In this document: in pieces, positions 9,500-20,978 of the stretch
Position numbering within the stretch: the stretch's first letter is position 1
Layout of the letters: each line of letters starts with the position of its first letter
Source: Poecilobothrus nobilitatus
Lineage: Eukaryota; Arthropoda; Insecta; Diptera; Dolichopodidae
Reading direction: 5' to 3'
Length of the DNA: 64,000 bases
Assembly: GCA_947095535.1 (NCBI GenBank)
Contig: OX352772.1
Coordinates: 145,805,447 to 145,869,446, forward strand
Program-made: the position numbers and the translations under genes
Notes under the pieces: generated by a model
What the model saw: the letters and a program-made list of their open reading frames with translations, nothing else
Databases searched by the model: none
What the model was told of the DNA's origin: nothing

Positions 9500-10030
9500 C
9501 TAAAACATATAATGGTGCACTGTTTATATGTTATCCATTCCGGTGTTGATAAAGTTCTTAGTTTTGGACTTCTTTAGTAAAGGTTTTAATTTTCGTGTTT
9601 TTGTTTCAGGAAACTGTGAAAGTATAGTTGAGAAAATTGAACTACCGACCGATCTTAGTGTCTTTCTTTTTCAGGAGATGGTACAGCAACGGTAATTACA
9701 TGACCACTTGGTGTTTCAAACATTCGAGCCTACAATCAGAGCTTAAAGATAGTCCTCCTACTAGTTTTTCATCTTTCAACATTTCAGTTTGAACTAATTT
9801 TTTTAATTAATTTCCATATATATTTGAATGTTCTTTTTTAAGATCATATTCAAAGACATCAGCAGTAACTAATGGTACAAAATTGGTTAATGCTAAAGTT
9901 TATTTGTATTTAGGTAATACAGTTTCTGTATATGCATTTCGTTTAGAAAAGAATTTTTTTTGAGTGCCTGTGTCAAATGTAAGATTATTAGTCTTTTCTG
10001 ATAATTTTTTTGTGGTCTTTTGTTAATTCC
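9500..10030 (-). pseudogene. acidic/basic virion-associated protein, copy 2 (decayed)
   Basis: Broken minus frames include FFSKRNAYTETVLPKY, an ADVFEYD segment and MFETPSGHVITVAVPSP, which correspond in order to AETQLHFPEY, the acidic block and FETDTGDIITVPLDSP of the gene at 4,852-5,541. This places it as the syntenic copy in the second virus-like block. It is too damaged to give a start. Function unknown. Confidence 0.5.
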
Positions 10031-10079
10031 ATATTTGATATTATTGTAACATACAAATTTGTCGCAACAACATTTAACG

Positions 10080-10480
10080 CCAATTTTTAGGTTTTACTCA
10101 AAATTTTTTTTTAAAAAATAAAAACAAACTGGAACAAATTATAGTAATTTTAAAATTTTTTTATTATTATTATAATCATCAAATTTGTAAAAATTCTTTC
10201 AAAAAATTGCAGAATGCATTTCGATATAAGGATGATTGGGGAAATCAGAATTGGGAAATTTGGTTCTGTTGCACTCCTTATTTCTGTTGCTTCTGTTGCA
10301 CATTTTTTTATTTCTTTGGAACAGGTCTTATTTCAATCCTTACGAGGTATCTATAAAACAAGGTCAGTGACCCAACTGTACTGCGAATAGCTTATCTAGA
10401 TATTAATAAAAATATATAAATAAATTGGATATAACGTAATGATTTTGTGGTGTCAAATTTTCGCAAGATCAGTCAGCATT
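10080..10480. other. non-coding junction between virus-like block and LINE fragment
   Basis: AT-rich sequence with a short T/G/C-rich patch (about 10,255-10,310). I see no gene. It holds the junction where the non-LTR retroelement interrupts the second virus-like block. Confidence 0.4.
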
Positions 10481-10500
10481 GATTTTTTTTGGTATTGAAA

Positions 10501-11717
10501 TCAACTCTGTTGACTTAACCCCACTTTTGAATTTTTGCTAAATATATTATTTAGCTCACTAATAGTGAAATTTTTTGCTGTTGTATTAATTTGGTGATTA
10601 ATGTTACAGTGGCTATGAAACTCATAGGAAGCCACAAAGGTACTGTCGTCTGCGGCACTATGGATCGCATTGGAGGTGAATGAAAGTAGGTCATTGATAA
10701 ATATTAAGAAGAGAGCAGGTGATAAAACTGATCCTTGAGGGACACCAGCATTTATTTTGAATTTGTCAGAAGAATATCCAACGACCAGTACACAAATCGT
10801 ACGATTCGAAAGGAAATCTCCAAACCATTTTAAAAAGACCCCACCTAGACCACCTAATGCTTTGTATTTTTCTAATAGAGCATCGTGCCAAACTCGGTCG
10901 AAAGCCTTAGAAATATCAAGAGCCACAACATCGGACTCACCAGAATAATGGAGGCCGATGTTTAGCTTCTCACAAAGGTAATTCATCAGATCACCGGCTG
11001 AACGACGGGCTCTGAATCTGTATTATCTGTCATGAAGCAAACCTTTGTGATCCAGCTATTTTAGAAGCTTTTGATTCACTATTTTTTCCATTACTTTGGA
11101 AAGGACCGAAGTTATAGCAATGGGGTGGTAGTTAGAGGGATCGCTTTTGATACCTTTTTTGGGAATTGGGAAAACATGTGCAACCGTCCATTGAGTAGGA
11201 TGGATACCCGAAATGCGGAAATATTGAAATACTGGAGTAGGTGTTTTTGAGCGCCATGGTAGTTATTCCAGCTGGGCCGGCTCACTTATTTGTATCAAGA
11301 TTTTCATCACCGCCCGCGTCCTAATATAAATCTTACCGAAGGAGCAGCCAACTTCTGGAACAGAGAGTGGCATCTGAGCTGACTGTGGCAGTGTCGAATT
11401 GGAAGCGAACTGTTTGCCAAATAAGTTCGCCTTCACTTTAGAATCTGATACGGTTCGGCCATTATAATTCGCAAGTGGTAGAAAAGAACAGCTTCTAACG
11501 TCTTCTTTAGACTTTTGGTAAATGTCCATAAAGATTTGTTATTCTTTGGCATATGAATGATTTTACGCTTCAACTTTTGGTTGAACAAGGATTTTTGCTT
11601 GTTGATAACTCTCTTGCATCTGTTTCTAACCACTATATAGTTTTCCCTGCGAGCCTCCGACCTGTGTTTTCGGTACCTTTTAAAAGCTTCCTCATTTCTA
11701 GAAATGGCTTCCTGCAA
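10501..11717 (-). pseudogene. non-LTR retrotransposon reverse transcriptase fragment
   Basis: Minus frames carry the RT signatures VALDISKAFDRVWH (first catalytic Asp region), AGVPQGSVLSPALFLIFIND and AADDST (normally YADD), with a basic N-terminal linker RRENYIVVRNRCKRVINKQ at 11,717-11,433. At least two frame changes and lost segments separate the pieces, so it is inactive. The base composition is less AT-rich than its flanks, consistent with a separate insertion. Clade is uncertain (Jockey/CR1-like group). It separates the ATPase half (12,273-12,775) from the virion genes of the second block, which explains the gap in that block. Confidence 0.8.
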
Positions 11718-11769
11718 ATGCGATTAAACCAAGATTTGGGCCACCTTTTGACAGTTTTCATGGAATGAG

Positions 11770-12270
11770 GAATGAATAACCTCATTGCGTTAAAATGAGC
11801 GCGTTCAATTGAAAATTAAAAATTATTATTTAAATATGTACCTATTCGAAAAAAAAATCAAATATCATATAAATTTGGTAATCGAAAAAATAAAAGTCAA
11901 ATTGCAATAGTGAAAAAATAATTTATATGTATAAGAAAAAATTTATTTGTGGTTTATTAAACGTAATTATTAATGAAAAATACTTATCTTGCCGCCATTG
12001 GAGTGCAGCCACAAAACAGGAAGAAATTAAAATTTAATTTTATCATAACAGAAAAAAAAACAATCAAAAAAATTAAAAGAAAAAATGTACACTTGTTAAA
12101 TTTAATATTTAAAAAAAAAAAAAAGTTCAAAAGAAGAAAGTTAACAAAAAAACTAACTTTTATTTTTTTCTTAATTAAAAACAAGAAGTGTTGTCACTTC
12201 AAACTTCAACCAAAAAAAAAAAGAAGTCCTAATAAGAAATAAATAAAGGTTTTGTGTTAAATCCAACAAA
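11770..12270. other. low-complexity A-rich stretch, no gene
   Basis: Runs of A and T dominate. A plus ORF (11,973-12,242) is almost only Lys, Asn, Phe and Leu and looks like a product of composition. No RNA gene or repeat boundary is evident. Confidence 0.4.
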
Positions 12271-12272
12271 AT

Positions 12273-12775
12273 TTAACCATGCGGTTTTGATGTGGCTTCG
12301 TTATATACTTTCAAAAAACCCTTTATATTTTCCGAATATAGTTGTTGTATAGCAAGAGGAAAAATCTGTGATTTGTCTGGAGGGTTTTTGAAAAGCACTA
12401 AATATTTACAATTTAATGAAATATCTTTTGAGAATTTCCCCTGATCAAAAAATAGATAAATTACGATAGTGCGAACCTTTAGTAAATAGCTCACATACCT
12501 GTTTATTTGCAGTATCTAACATTAAATTATCTAAAACAATTAAAGTAGGTTTATTTTCATTCTCACTAATCGCTTTTGGAATACGGGTATAAAAGTCTAT
12601 ATCAGGAATATCTATATTTTTCGGAATAGCAGAAATTTCTGCATTACACAATTTTATTGTTTCAATTTTCCAGTAAACAAGACTTTTAATATTTTCAATT
12701 AAATTACCTACAAATGTTGTTTTCCACATCCAGATGATCTTGCTATCATCATTGTAAACGGATGAATAAAATTAA
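12273..12775 (-). pseudogene. Polinton genome-packaging ATPase (FtsK/HerA-like), N-terminal and central part
   Basis: The minus strand shows a Walker A region (ARSSGCGK, then KTTF in the next frame after a one-base loss in the A-run near 12,722), a Walker B strand PTLIVLDNLM, LFTKGSHYRNLS, a frame change near 12,450, then SLNCKYLVLFKNPPDKSQI and ATSKPHG. A TAA at 12,273-12,275 stands where the family has Tyr in PHGYLL, and related residues (ILLDLTQN) follow in frame. These are the diagnostic motifs of the Polinton A32/FtsK-like DNA packaging ATPase. It belongs to the second block, cut off from the virion genes by a LINE. Confidence 0.75.
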
Positions 12776-12954
12776 TCTTTTTTAATTTGTGTCTGATAAG
12801 AAACTGAATTTAAAATACAATTGAGAGATAATATATATGGCAAACATATTATTAGTACAGTCACTTTGAATTATGGAAGTAGCTGACTTTTTAAATATTT
12901 ATTTCTCTGTCTTATTAGATGATCATAAGAAACTAATATTATATAGATATACAT

Positions 12955-13016
12955 TTTATAGATACATTTTCAAAATTTGCGTATGCTGAACCGGTTAAAG
13001 ATAAAGCTAAAGACAG
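12955..13016 (+). pseudogene. integrase core fragment upstream of the LINE insertion
   Basis: The plus frame reads IDTFSKFAYAEPVKDKAKDS, the conserved segment after the first catalytic Asp of Polinton/retroviral-type integrases. The reading resumes after the LINE at 20,979, so the LINE split this gene between GACAG (13,012-13,016) and CGCTGAT (20,979-20,985). Confidence 0.7.
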
Positions 13017-13294
13017 TTAAGAGAAAGTTAATTACAAAATTTTAAGCTCGCTAAAAAAAAAAAAAAATTTAAAAATTTTTAATAAATAATTACAATATCA
13101 AAAAATTTGGAAATCTATTTTAATTAAAAATTACTAAAATATTACTATAAAATAAATTCGAGTTATAACAAACTAGGCGATAAAAATACGTAAAATTAAA
13201 AAACAAAATACGCATCCATATTAACTTTGGCGGCAAAATTATACATATTTGGAACTCCAATACAATATTCAATACAATATCAAAAAATTAAAAT

Positions 13295-14312
13295 ATGGCC
13301 AAACAATGCTGGAAATGTAAGAGAGGTTTCTCAGGCAAAACTAAAGGAATTCAATGCAGCCTATGTCGGAGCTTCTTCCATGTAAAGTGTGCCTCTATAG
13401 CAGAAGATGTGGTTTTGGCAGTTGAAGCTGGTTCCGCAACATGGAAGTGCCTAAACTGTCCAAATGATTCGAATGAAATCCTTTGTAATTGTGGGTGATG
13501 AGGACTCCACAGTCGCTTCTTCACTTAATACAAAAGAAGCTACAACACAAAAAATCACCGATCTCCACCATATAACTCCAGCTGAATGTTCGGTAAGCTT
13601 ACTAGCCTCTGTGGTGAATCAGTTGGTGTCTATGATAAAGGAATTTCATCGTTCATTTGATTTCCTCAGCAATCGGATTGACGACCTACTAAAAATAAAT
13701 ACAAGAATACAGGAAGAAAATACCGAAATCAAAATTAAATTAAATGAAGCTGAAATTAAAACTAACTTATTGAATAAGCGACTGAATTATGTAGAGCAAT
13801 TGTTGGATGAAAAGCAGCAAACAGCAAACAAAAATAATATAATAATAGCAGGCTTACCATCAAAATTAAGTAATCCGAAAGATGTAGTTTTTAACCTAAG
13901 TAAACACATGCAGGCAAATATCACAATTCAGGACATCAATTCGGTTAGTGAACTGCAGCCTAAAATAAAAGCCAAAGAAAATATAATGTCAAATACAAAT
14001 CTATACCTTTTGGAATGTAAATCCGATGTTGTCAAAGCTGAAATAATGAGCAAGAAAAAAATAGCAGGACACATATACACATCAGAAATTGGTTTAGCGG
14101 AGAAAGGCAATCGTAATATATTTTTTCCAGAACACCTTACACAACTCCAATCAAGACTTCATTACGAAGCCAGGCAAATTAAAAACAACAGCAACTGCAA
14201 ATACTTATGGATTAAAAATAATATCATCCACATTAGGAACACCGAATCTTCCAAGGTTTTTAAAATTAGAAACGACAATGATATTTTATATACTAAAAAT
14301 AATATTAATTGA
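13295..14312 (+). pseudogene. LINE ORF1: PHD zinc finger plus coiled coil and RRM/FP25K-like domain (frameshifted)
   Basis: The first 67 codons (13,295-13,498) encode a PHD-type finger: CWKCKRGF, CSLCRSFFHVKCAS, then WKCLNC. The frame closes there and continues in an overlapping frame (from about 13,464) for some 280 codons: an amphipathic coiled coil (about residues 65-120 of that frame, LNEAEIKTNLLNKRLNYVEQ), then NNIIIAGLPS and a C-terminal segment IFFPEHLTQLQSRLHYEARQ resembling the FP25K-like nucleic-acid-binding fold of insect LINE ORF1 proteins. The role would be RNA binding and chaperoning. One indel between the two parts breaks it; an identical break is in unit 2. Confidence 0.75.
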
Positions 14313-14982
14313 ATTTTTAGTAACTACTAAAATTGTTTTAACTTTAAATATTAATAACAATGTTTTACATCAAAAACACTTTTTTACAAAAACTTTTACA
14401 CAAAAGCACACAAATTACATTACTAAACATTTTAGATTAAATTTTTTAACAATATATTTTTATATTACTAACTTAGATATAAATTTTGTTTTTATTCTTA
14501 ATCAACTTACATATATTTTTACATGCATACTACATATTAAACTACATGCAAAGCATACTAAAATAATACATTATTTTTTATACAATTTCTATTATTATAT
14601 TTATTTAGTTTTAACTTACAAAAATACTTTATTCTTTAATTTAACAATTTTCAATTTAAATAGCCAGTTAGTTTCCTTAGAAATTTTAATTAACAATTTA
14701 CTTATTAATTACGTTAATTTACTAATGAAAAACGCAATTATCGTAGAATTATCTAAAATACAAATATTATATTGTTTTCTAACTTTACTAACTAAAAAAA
14801 GGTTAGGTAAAAGATTATTTACTACACCTTTCACTTTAGTAACTACTCACAATTATGTAATTTTTATTTTTACTTTAATTTACAATTTTAATTTTATTAA
14901 TAATTCACTTGGTACCATTTTAATCTTATTTCTTATAATTAATTATTATATTTATGCATATTTTATTCACATACGAAAGTAA
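14278..14982 (+). CDS. uncharacterised hydrophobic ORF between LINE ORF1 and ORF2
   Basis: A 234-codon open frame overlaps the last 35 bases of ORF1 in another frame. The product is rich in Ile, Leu, Phe, Tyr and Asn with several stretches long enough to span a membrane (for example YFLYNFYYYIYLVL and VIFIFTLIYNFNF) and scattered Lys/His. In such AT-rich sequence stops should be frequent, so a frame this long is notable, but strand-biased composition (few in-frame TAA) could also cause it. No known LINE domain is recognisable. The 2,356-base duplication starts inside it. Confidence 0.3.
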   Translation: MIFYILKIILIEFLVTTKIVLTLNINNNVLHQKHFFTKTFTQKHTNYITKHFRLNFLTIYFYITNLDINFVFILNQLTYIFTCILHIKLHAKHTKIIHYFLYNFYYYIYLVLTYKNTLFFNLTIFNLNSQLVSLEILINNLLINYVNLLMKNAIIVELSKIQILYCFLTLLTKKRLGKRLFTTPFTLVTTHNYVIFIFTLIYNFNFINNSLGTILILFLIINYYIYAYFIHIRK

Positions 14983-15512
14983 AATTCACTTAAATTAAAA
15001 CAAAACACATATTATAATATTTACCTTTTTGGTACCTCACAATATTTAGACTATAAACTTAACCTATTAATTTTTTATGATATAGTTTTTATTTACTTTT
15101 TTCATTTTTCGATTATAATTATTATAATCATGTGTCAAATCATGTGTCAAAAAATTATTATTGTTTTATTTTTTCAACAATTATTCAGTGATTGTTTTTT
15201 TTTTTTTTTTTTCCTTTTATTTTTGTACTTTTGATTTTTTATTATTTTTCAACAATCAACAACAAATTGGGTTATTTCTTAATCTAAGTTTTTTTTTATT
15301 GATTTCGATTCAATTCAATTCAGTAATTATTCAATAATTACTCTTGTAATGCGATTATTTAGCTGTAATAATTGTATATTATGGTTTGTGTATTTACTAA
15401 ATTCCAACATTCATTGTTATGTTTTAAAAAATGGTCTATGATATAGCATACGTAAAACATTTATTAAACGTAGATTATTCTACCCCTTTTTGATATTAGT
15501 AAAGAAGACCAA
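14983..15512 (+). other. LINE inter-ORF region, AT-rich
   Basis: Between the hydrophobic ORF and ORF2, about 530 bases of T-rich sequence including a T-run (15,199-15,212) and the repeated phrase ATCATGTGTCAAATCATG. The equivalent region of the internal duplicate is 17,338-17,868. I see nothing coding in it. Confidence 0.4.
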
Positions 15513-16857
15513 ATGTACAAAAATAATTTTAACATAGCTTATCTAAATATGCAAAGCTTAAGAAGTAAATTATATAGTGTAGAGGTTTTGATAAATAACA
15601 ACTTTAAAAACCAAATTCATGTAATTGTACTTACTGAAATTTGGTTGCATATCACAGAAAATAAATTCTACAATATTGAAGGGTATAATGCTTATTTTGC
15701 CAATAGGGACAACTCTTTTGGAGGGGTTGCGATTTATGTGAGAAATGATATAAATAGTTACCAAATATACGGTGAAGAATTTCAAAAAAGTAATATTCTG
15801 GGAGTTAAACTACCAAAACAGAACACTAATATCTTTGGTATATACAGAGCACATGAAACTTCTATCGATTGTTTTATTGATAAGATAGATTATATAACAT
15901 CGCAATTCAAAAAAAGTCTAATTCTAGGCGATATTAATTTAAATTTACTAAATGCAGAAAAATCGGAGATAAATCTATATTCAAACACTTTATTAAGCAA
16001 CGGGTTCCTAATTTGTAATAAGGTTGATCAAGCATTTGCTACTAGATTTGGTAGGAATTCAAAAACCATTATCGATCATGTGTCAAATCATTAGTGATAT
16101 TATTCAAAGTAAATACTGGTTTCATGTAGATTCGTGCTTATCTGACCATCAAATGTTTTTCATAAGCATTACTCAAAACCCAATAACAGAGATAAACAAT
16201 TCTTTTAAAACTATTCTAAATTATGAAAGTATAAGTGCGAATAACTTTTGGAATGACCTACCACTCTTCGCAAATTTTGACGAATTAGTTCTTAAAATGA
16301 AAGATATCATAAATATTAACACGCAAATTACTCCAATTAAAAAAAATAAGAAAAAAAAGGCTTGGATCACTCAAGAAATCCTAAGTGAAATGAAAATAAG
16401 AGATTCACTGTTTAAATTTAAAAAAAAATACCCAGATGATTTCCATACGGAAATATTATACAAAAAACACAAACTTTTAGTTAAAACTTTATTAATCGAG
16501 GCAAAAAAAAAATATTTTTCTAATTTAATTATTAACAACTCCAATAATAGTAAGAAGCTTTGGGATTGCTATAAACATATTATGTTTAATTCCAATATTG
16601 TTAATGTAAAACAAACAATAAAAATAATACATCACAACTCCATGGTACTAGAACGCGAAAATGATATTGCCACCGCCTTTAACGATTATTTTTCGAATAT
16701 TACAAAGGAAATAAAAATTCCAATTGATAGCATTGATCTTAATTATATAAACAAATTCAGAAGAAATATCTATACAAATTTAGACCTCTATCTTACTAAT
16801 TTAGAAGAAATATCTAAAATTATTCAATCTCTGAATAAATTTTGTTTTTATTCTTAA
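15513..16857 (+). pseudogene. LINE ORF2, first partial copy (endonuclease and linker only)
   Basis: The endonuclease starts at ATG 15,513 with NIAYLNMQSLRSKL, the catalytic-type Glu in LTEIWLH, GGVAIYVRN, LILGDINLNLL and TIIDHV, then the frame closes at 16,092-16,094. The next frame carries YWFHVDSCLSDHQMFF, the conserved SDH end of the domain, and a Lys-rich linker to IQSLN at about 16,838, where the internal duplication cuts it off. So the RT domain is absent from this copy. The break near 16,090 looks like a single extra base. An intact enzyme would nick target DNA for target-primed reverse transcription. Confidence 0.8.
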
Positions 16858-17868
16858 TCAACTTACATATATTTTTACATGCATACTACATATTAAACTA
16901 CATGCAAAGCATACTAAAATAATACATTATTTTTTATACAATTTCTATTATTATATTTATTTAGTTTTAACTTACAAAAATACTTTATTCTTTAATTTAA
17001 CAATTTTCAATTTAAATAGCCAGTTAGTTTCCTTAGAAATTTTAATTAACAATTTACTTATTAATTACGTTAATTTACTAATAAAAAACGCAATTATCGT
17101 AGAATTATCTAAAATACAAATATTATATTGTTTTCTAACTTTACTAACTAAAAAAAGGTTAGGTAAAAGATTATTTACTACACCTTTCACTTTAGTAACT
17201 ACTCACAATTATGTAATTTTTATTTTTACTTTAATTTACAATTTTAATTTTATTAATAATTCACTTGGTACCATTTTAATCTTATTTCTTATAATTAATT
17301 ATTATATTTATGCATATTTTATTCACATACGAAAGTAAAATTCACTTAAATTAAAACAAAACACATATTATAATATTTACCTTTTTGGTACCTCACAATA
17401 TTTAGACTATAAACTTAACCTATTAATTTTTTATGATATAGTTTTTATTTACTTTTTTCATTTTTCGATTATAATTATTATAATCATGTGTCAAATCATG
17501 TGTCAAAAAATTATTATTGTTTTATTTTTTCAACAATTATTCAGTGATTGTTTTTTTTTTTTTTTTTTCCTTTTATTTTTGTACTTTTGATTTTTTATTA
17601 TTTTTCAACAATCAACAACAAATTGGGTTATTTCTTAATCTAAGTTTTTTTTTATTGATTTCGATTCAATTCAATTCAGTAATTATTCAATAATTACTCT
17701 TGTAATGCGATTATTTAGCTGTAATAATTGTATATTATGGTTTGTGTATTTACTAAATTCCAACATTCATTGTTATGTTTTAAAAAATGGTCTATGATAT
17801 AGCATACGTAAAACATTTATTAAACGTAGATTATTCTACCCCTTTTTGATATTAGTAAAGAAGACCAA

Positions 17869-20651
17869 ATGTACAAAAATAATTTTAACATAGCTTATCT
17901 AAATATGCAAAGCTTAAGAAATAAATTATATAGTGTAGAGGTTTTGATAAATAACAACTTTAAAAACCAAATTCATGTAATTGTACTTACTGAAATTTGG
18001 TTGCATATCACAGAAAATAAATTCTACAATATTGAAGGGTATAATGCTTATTTTGCCAATAGGGACAACTCTTTTGGAGGGGTTGCGATTTATGTGAGAA
18101 ATGATATAAATAGTTACCAAATATACGGTGAAGAATTTCAAAAAAGTAATATTCTGGGAGTTAAACTACCAAAACAGAACACTAATATCTTTGGTATATA
18201 CAGAGCACATGAAACTTCTATCGATTGTTTTATTGATAAGATAGATTATATAACATCGCCATTCAAAAAAAGTCTAATTCTAGGCGATATTAATTTAAAT
18301 TTACTAAATGCAGAAAAATCGGAGATAAATCTATATTCAAACACTTTATTAAGCAACGGGTTCCTAATTTGTAATAAGGTTGATCAAGCATTTGCTACTA
18401 GATTTGGTAGGAATTCAAAAACCATTATCGATCATGTGTCAAATCATTAGTGATATTATTCAAAGTAAATACTGGTTTCATGTAGATTCGTGCTTATCTG
18501 ACCATCAAATGTTTTTCATAAGCATTACTCAAAACCCAATAACAGAGATAAACAATTCTTTTAAAACTATTCTAAATTATGAAAGTATAAGTGCGAATAA
18601 CTTTTGGAATGACCTACCACTCTTCGCAAATTTTGACGAATTAGTTCTTAAAATGAAAGATATCATAAATATTAACACGCAAATTACTCCAATTAAAAAA
18701 AATAAGAAAAAAAAGGCTTGGATCACTCAAGAAATCCTAAGTGAAATGAAAATAAGAGATTCACTGTTTAAATTTAAAAAAAAATACCCAGATGATTTCC
18801 ATACGGAAATATTATACAAAAAACACAAACTTTTAGTTAAAACTTTATTAATCGAGGCAAAAAAAAAATATTTTTCTAATTTAATTATTAACAACTCCAA
18901 TAATAGTAAGAAGCTTTGGGATTGCTATAAACATATTATGTTTAATTCCAATATTGTTAATGTAAAACAAACAATAAAAATAATACATCACAACTCCATG
19001 GTACTAGAACGCGAAAATGATATTGCCACCGCCTTTAACGATTATTTTTCGAATATTACAAAGGAAATAAAAATTCCAATTGATAGCATTGATCTTAATT
19101 ATATAAACAAATTCAGAAGAAATATCTATACAAATTTAGACCTCTATCTTACTAATTTAGAAGAAATATCTAAAATTATTCAATCTCTGAATTCGGCAGC
19201 TGCCACGGGATACGATAACATTTCAACCAAATTAATAAAACGATTTTCGCACCGTTTAGCTCCTACTTTAGTCACTCTTATTAATAATCCACTTCAATCT
19301 AATACTTATCCAAATTCATTAAAAACAGCTATCATTACACCCGTGTACAAAGGTGGATTAGCAACCGACTGTTCGAATTATCGTCCAATCTCTGAATTAT
19401 CTGGCTTGTCAAAAATTTTTGAAAAAATCATTCAAAATAGACTTAACATTTTTATTAAAAATAATCCTATACCAAGTGAAAAACCGTTTGGTTTTGAAGA
19501 AAAATCAAATACTACAGCTGCCTGTCTCTTTTTAAATGACTTTATCTCAAAAAATATTGATAATGGTAAATTCGTTAGTTGTTTATTTCTTGATATAAAA
19601 AAAGCCTTTGATTGCGTTGACCACGATATTCTTCTATCAAAATTAAAGAAATTAAATTTCACATCGGGTCAGTTAAATTTTTTCAAAACATATCTTCAAG
19701 ACCGTAAACAAAAAGTTAGAATAAGCAATAGCTTTAGTATTGAAAAAACAATATCAAAAGGGGTTCCGCAAGGATCGATACTAGGTCCATTAAATTATAT
19801 ATTGATGATATCTCTCACTTGAAGTTAAAGGGTTGTATCCAGTTATTCACGGATGATGCCGTAATTAAATATGCTGAGGACTCTGAGGCGAATATGTATG
19901 CATTTATACAACATGATTTACTGTTAATTGAGGAATGGCTAACCAAGCATCGGCTTTTATTAAATTTAAAAATAACTAAAATATTATTGTTTGAAAATAA
20001 GACACATAGCTCTATAAACTCACTGCAGTATTATAATGTGAATGTAGAATTTGTCAGAAACTTCAACTATCCAGGTCTAATACTTGAAAGCAAATCAAAT
20101 TGGAGTTCACATATAGAAAAAGTAATTAAAAATATATCTCCATATTCTTAATGAGGAGACTACGAAAATTCCTTTCTGATCATTCAATATACACAATATA
20201 TGCATTATATATAAAATCTCACATTTCCTACCTTTTACCCATTTGGAGTAGAGCTCCACAAAATTATCTAAACAAATTAGATATGATGCATAAAAAATGT
20301 GTCAAGTTTGTCCAAGGGCTGCCCATGTTACACCCATCTGATTCTATATACGATGATAAATATCTAAGCTTAAAAAATATTATATTATTTGAACTCTATA
20401 AAACTGCGTTTAAAATCATTCACAACCAACTAAAACATAACTTCATTCTAAATAGGAACCTAGACATACATAATCATAATGCTAGAAATAGATCCAACTT
20501 CTACCTTTCTCTGTTTAGAACAACACATCAAAAAAATAATTGCTTGTATAACTGTCTTAAAGCCTATAATGAACTGCCAGAACACCTGAAGTTAATTTCT
20601 TACCTTAATTTATTTAAACAAAAAATAAAATCAACCTTATTTAGCATATAA
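17869..20651 (+). pseudogene. LINE ORF2, full-length copy: endonuclease and reverse transcriptase (frameshifted)
   Basis: The endonuclease (17,869-18,450 and the start of the next frame) matches the first copy, including the frame break near 18,446. The long frame 18,380-19,822 then holds the RT: AAATGYDNISTKLIKR, AIITPVYKGG, NYRPISELSGLSKIFEKI, FLDIKKAFDCVDHDIL (catalytic Asp) and ISKGVPQGSILGPL. A frame change near 19,810 leads to LFTDDAVIKYA (the YADD-type box), and another at 20,151 to the C-terminal CR1-like region ending KQKIKSTLFSI. No RNase H is visible. Three frame breaks make it inactive as read. Confidence 0.85.
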
Positions 20652-20977
20652 CATTATAAAAAAGATTAATAAATATTTTAATTAGATTATAGATTAAAAA
20701 AGATAATAAATAAAGATTAATAATAATAATAAATATACTAATTACACTAATAAACAAATTAAAACACTAACTAATAAATAAACTAAAAACACCAAATAAG
20801 ATTAAAAAACAAAAAAGAAAAAAAAAGAAGTGTGAATTAATGGAAACTATAATATTAATAGATGTAATCTCTTTTCTTGTTTGTTCAATAATTAATTAAT
20901 CGATATTATAAAATTTATAAGACCATACAGAATTATGCTAAGGTCCTTGATTTATATAAAAAAAAAAAAAAAAAAAA
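20652..20977 (+). other. LINE 3' untranslated region and A-tail
   Basis: AT-rich sequence with several AATAAA-like stretches after the ORF2 stop, ending in an A-run at 20,958-20,977. The next bases resume an integrase reading frame, marking the 3' boundary of the insertion. Confidence 0.65.
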
Positions 20978-20978
20978 G

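Larger units (their letters stand above)
14483..19194 (+). repeat. 2,356-bp tandem duplication inside the LINE (two units)
   Basis: Unit a is 14,483-16,838 and unit b 16,839-19,194. The joint lies where ORF2 reads IQSLN and then jumps back to the inter-ORF sequence. The units differ at a few bases (15,563 G/17,919 A in the Ser/Asn codon, 15,903 A/18,259 C, and an ATG/ATA near 14,727/17,083). Both 15.6-kb units carry the same arrangement, so this duplication is older. Confidence 0.85.
13017..20977 (+). mobile_element. CR1-like non-LTR retrotransposon (LINE) with internal duplication, copy 1
   Basis: The element has a 5' region starting about 13,017, ORF1 with a PHD finger and a coiled-coil/RRM-like part, a middle hydrophobic ORF, ORF2 with apurinic-type endonuclease and reverse transcriptase, and an A-tail at 20,958-20,977. 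A 2,356-base segment is duplicated in tandem inside it (14,483-16,838 and 16,839-19,194), so the endonuclease region is present twice but the RT once. It inserted into a plus-strand integrase gene. PHD finger plus endonuclease plus RT without RNase H points to the CR1 superfamily; the exact clade is uncertain. Confidence 0.8.

Noticed and set aside
11973..12242. Lys/Phe-rich ORF of 89 codons
   Set aside because: Composition is almost only AAA, TTT and related codons in an A-rich tract; its antisense is equally open.
3221..12275. An alternative genetic code reading stops as sense
   Set aside because: All three stop codons occur among the lesions, together with indels, and paired copies show ordinary sense codons at some of these positions.
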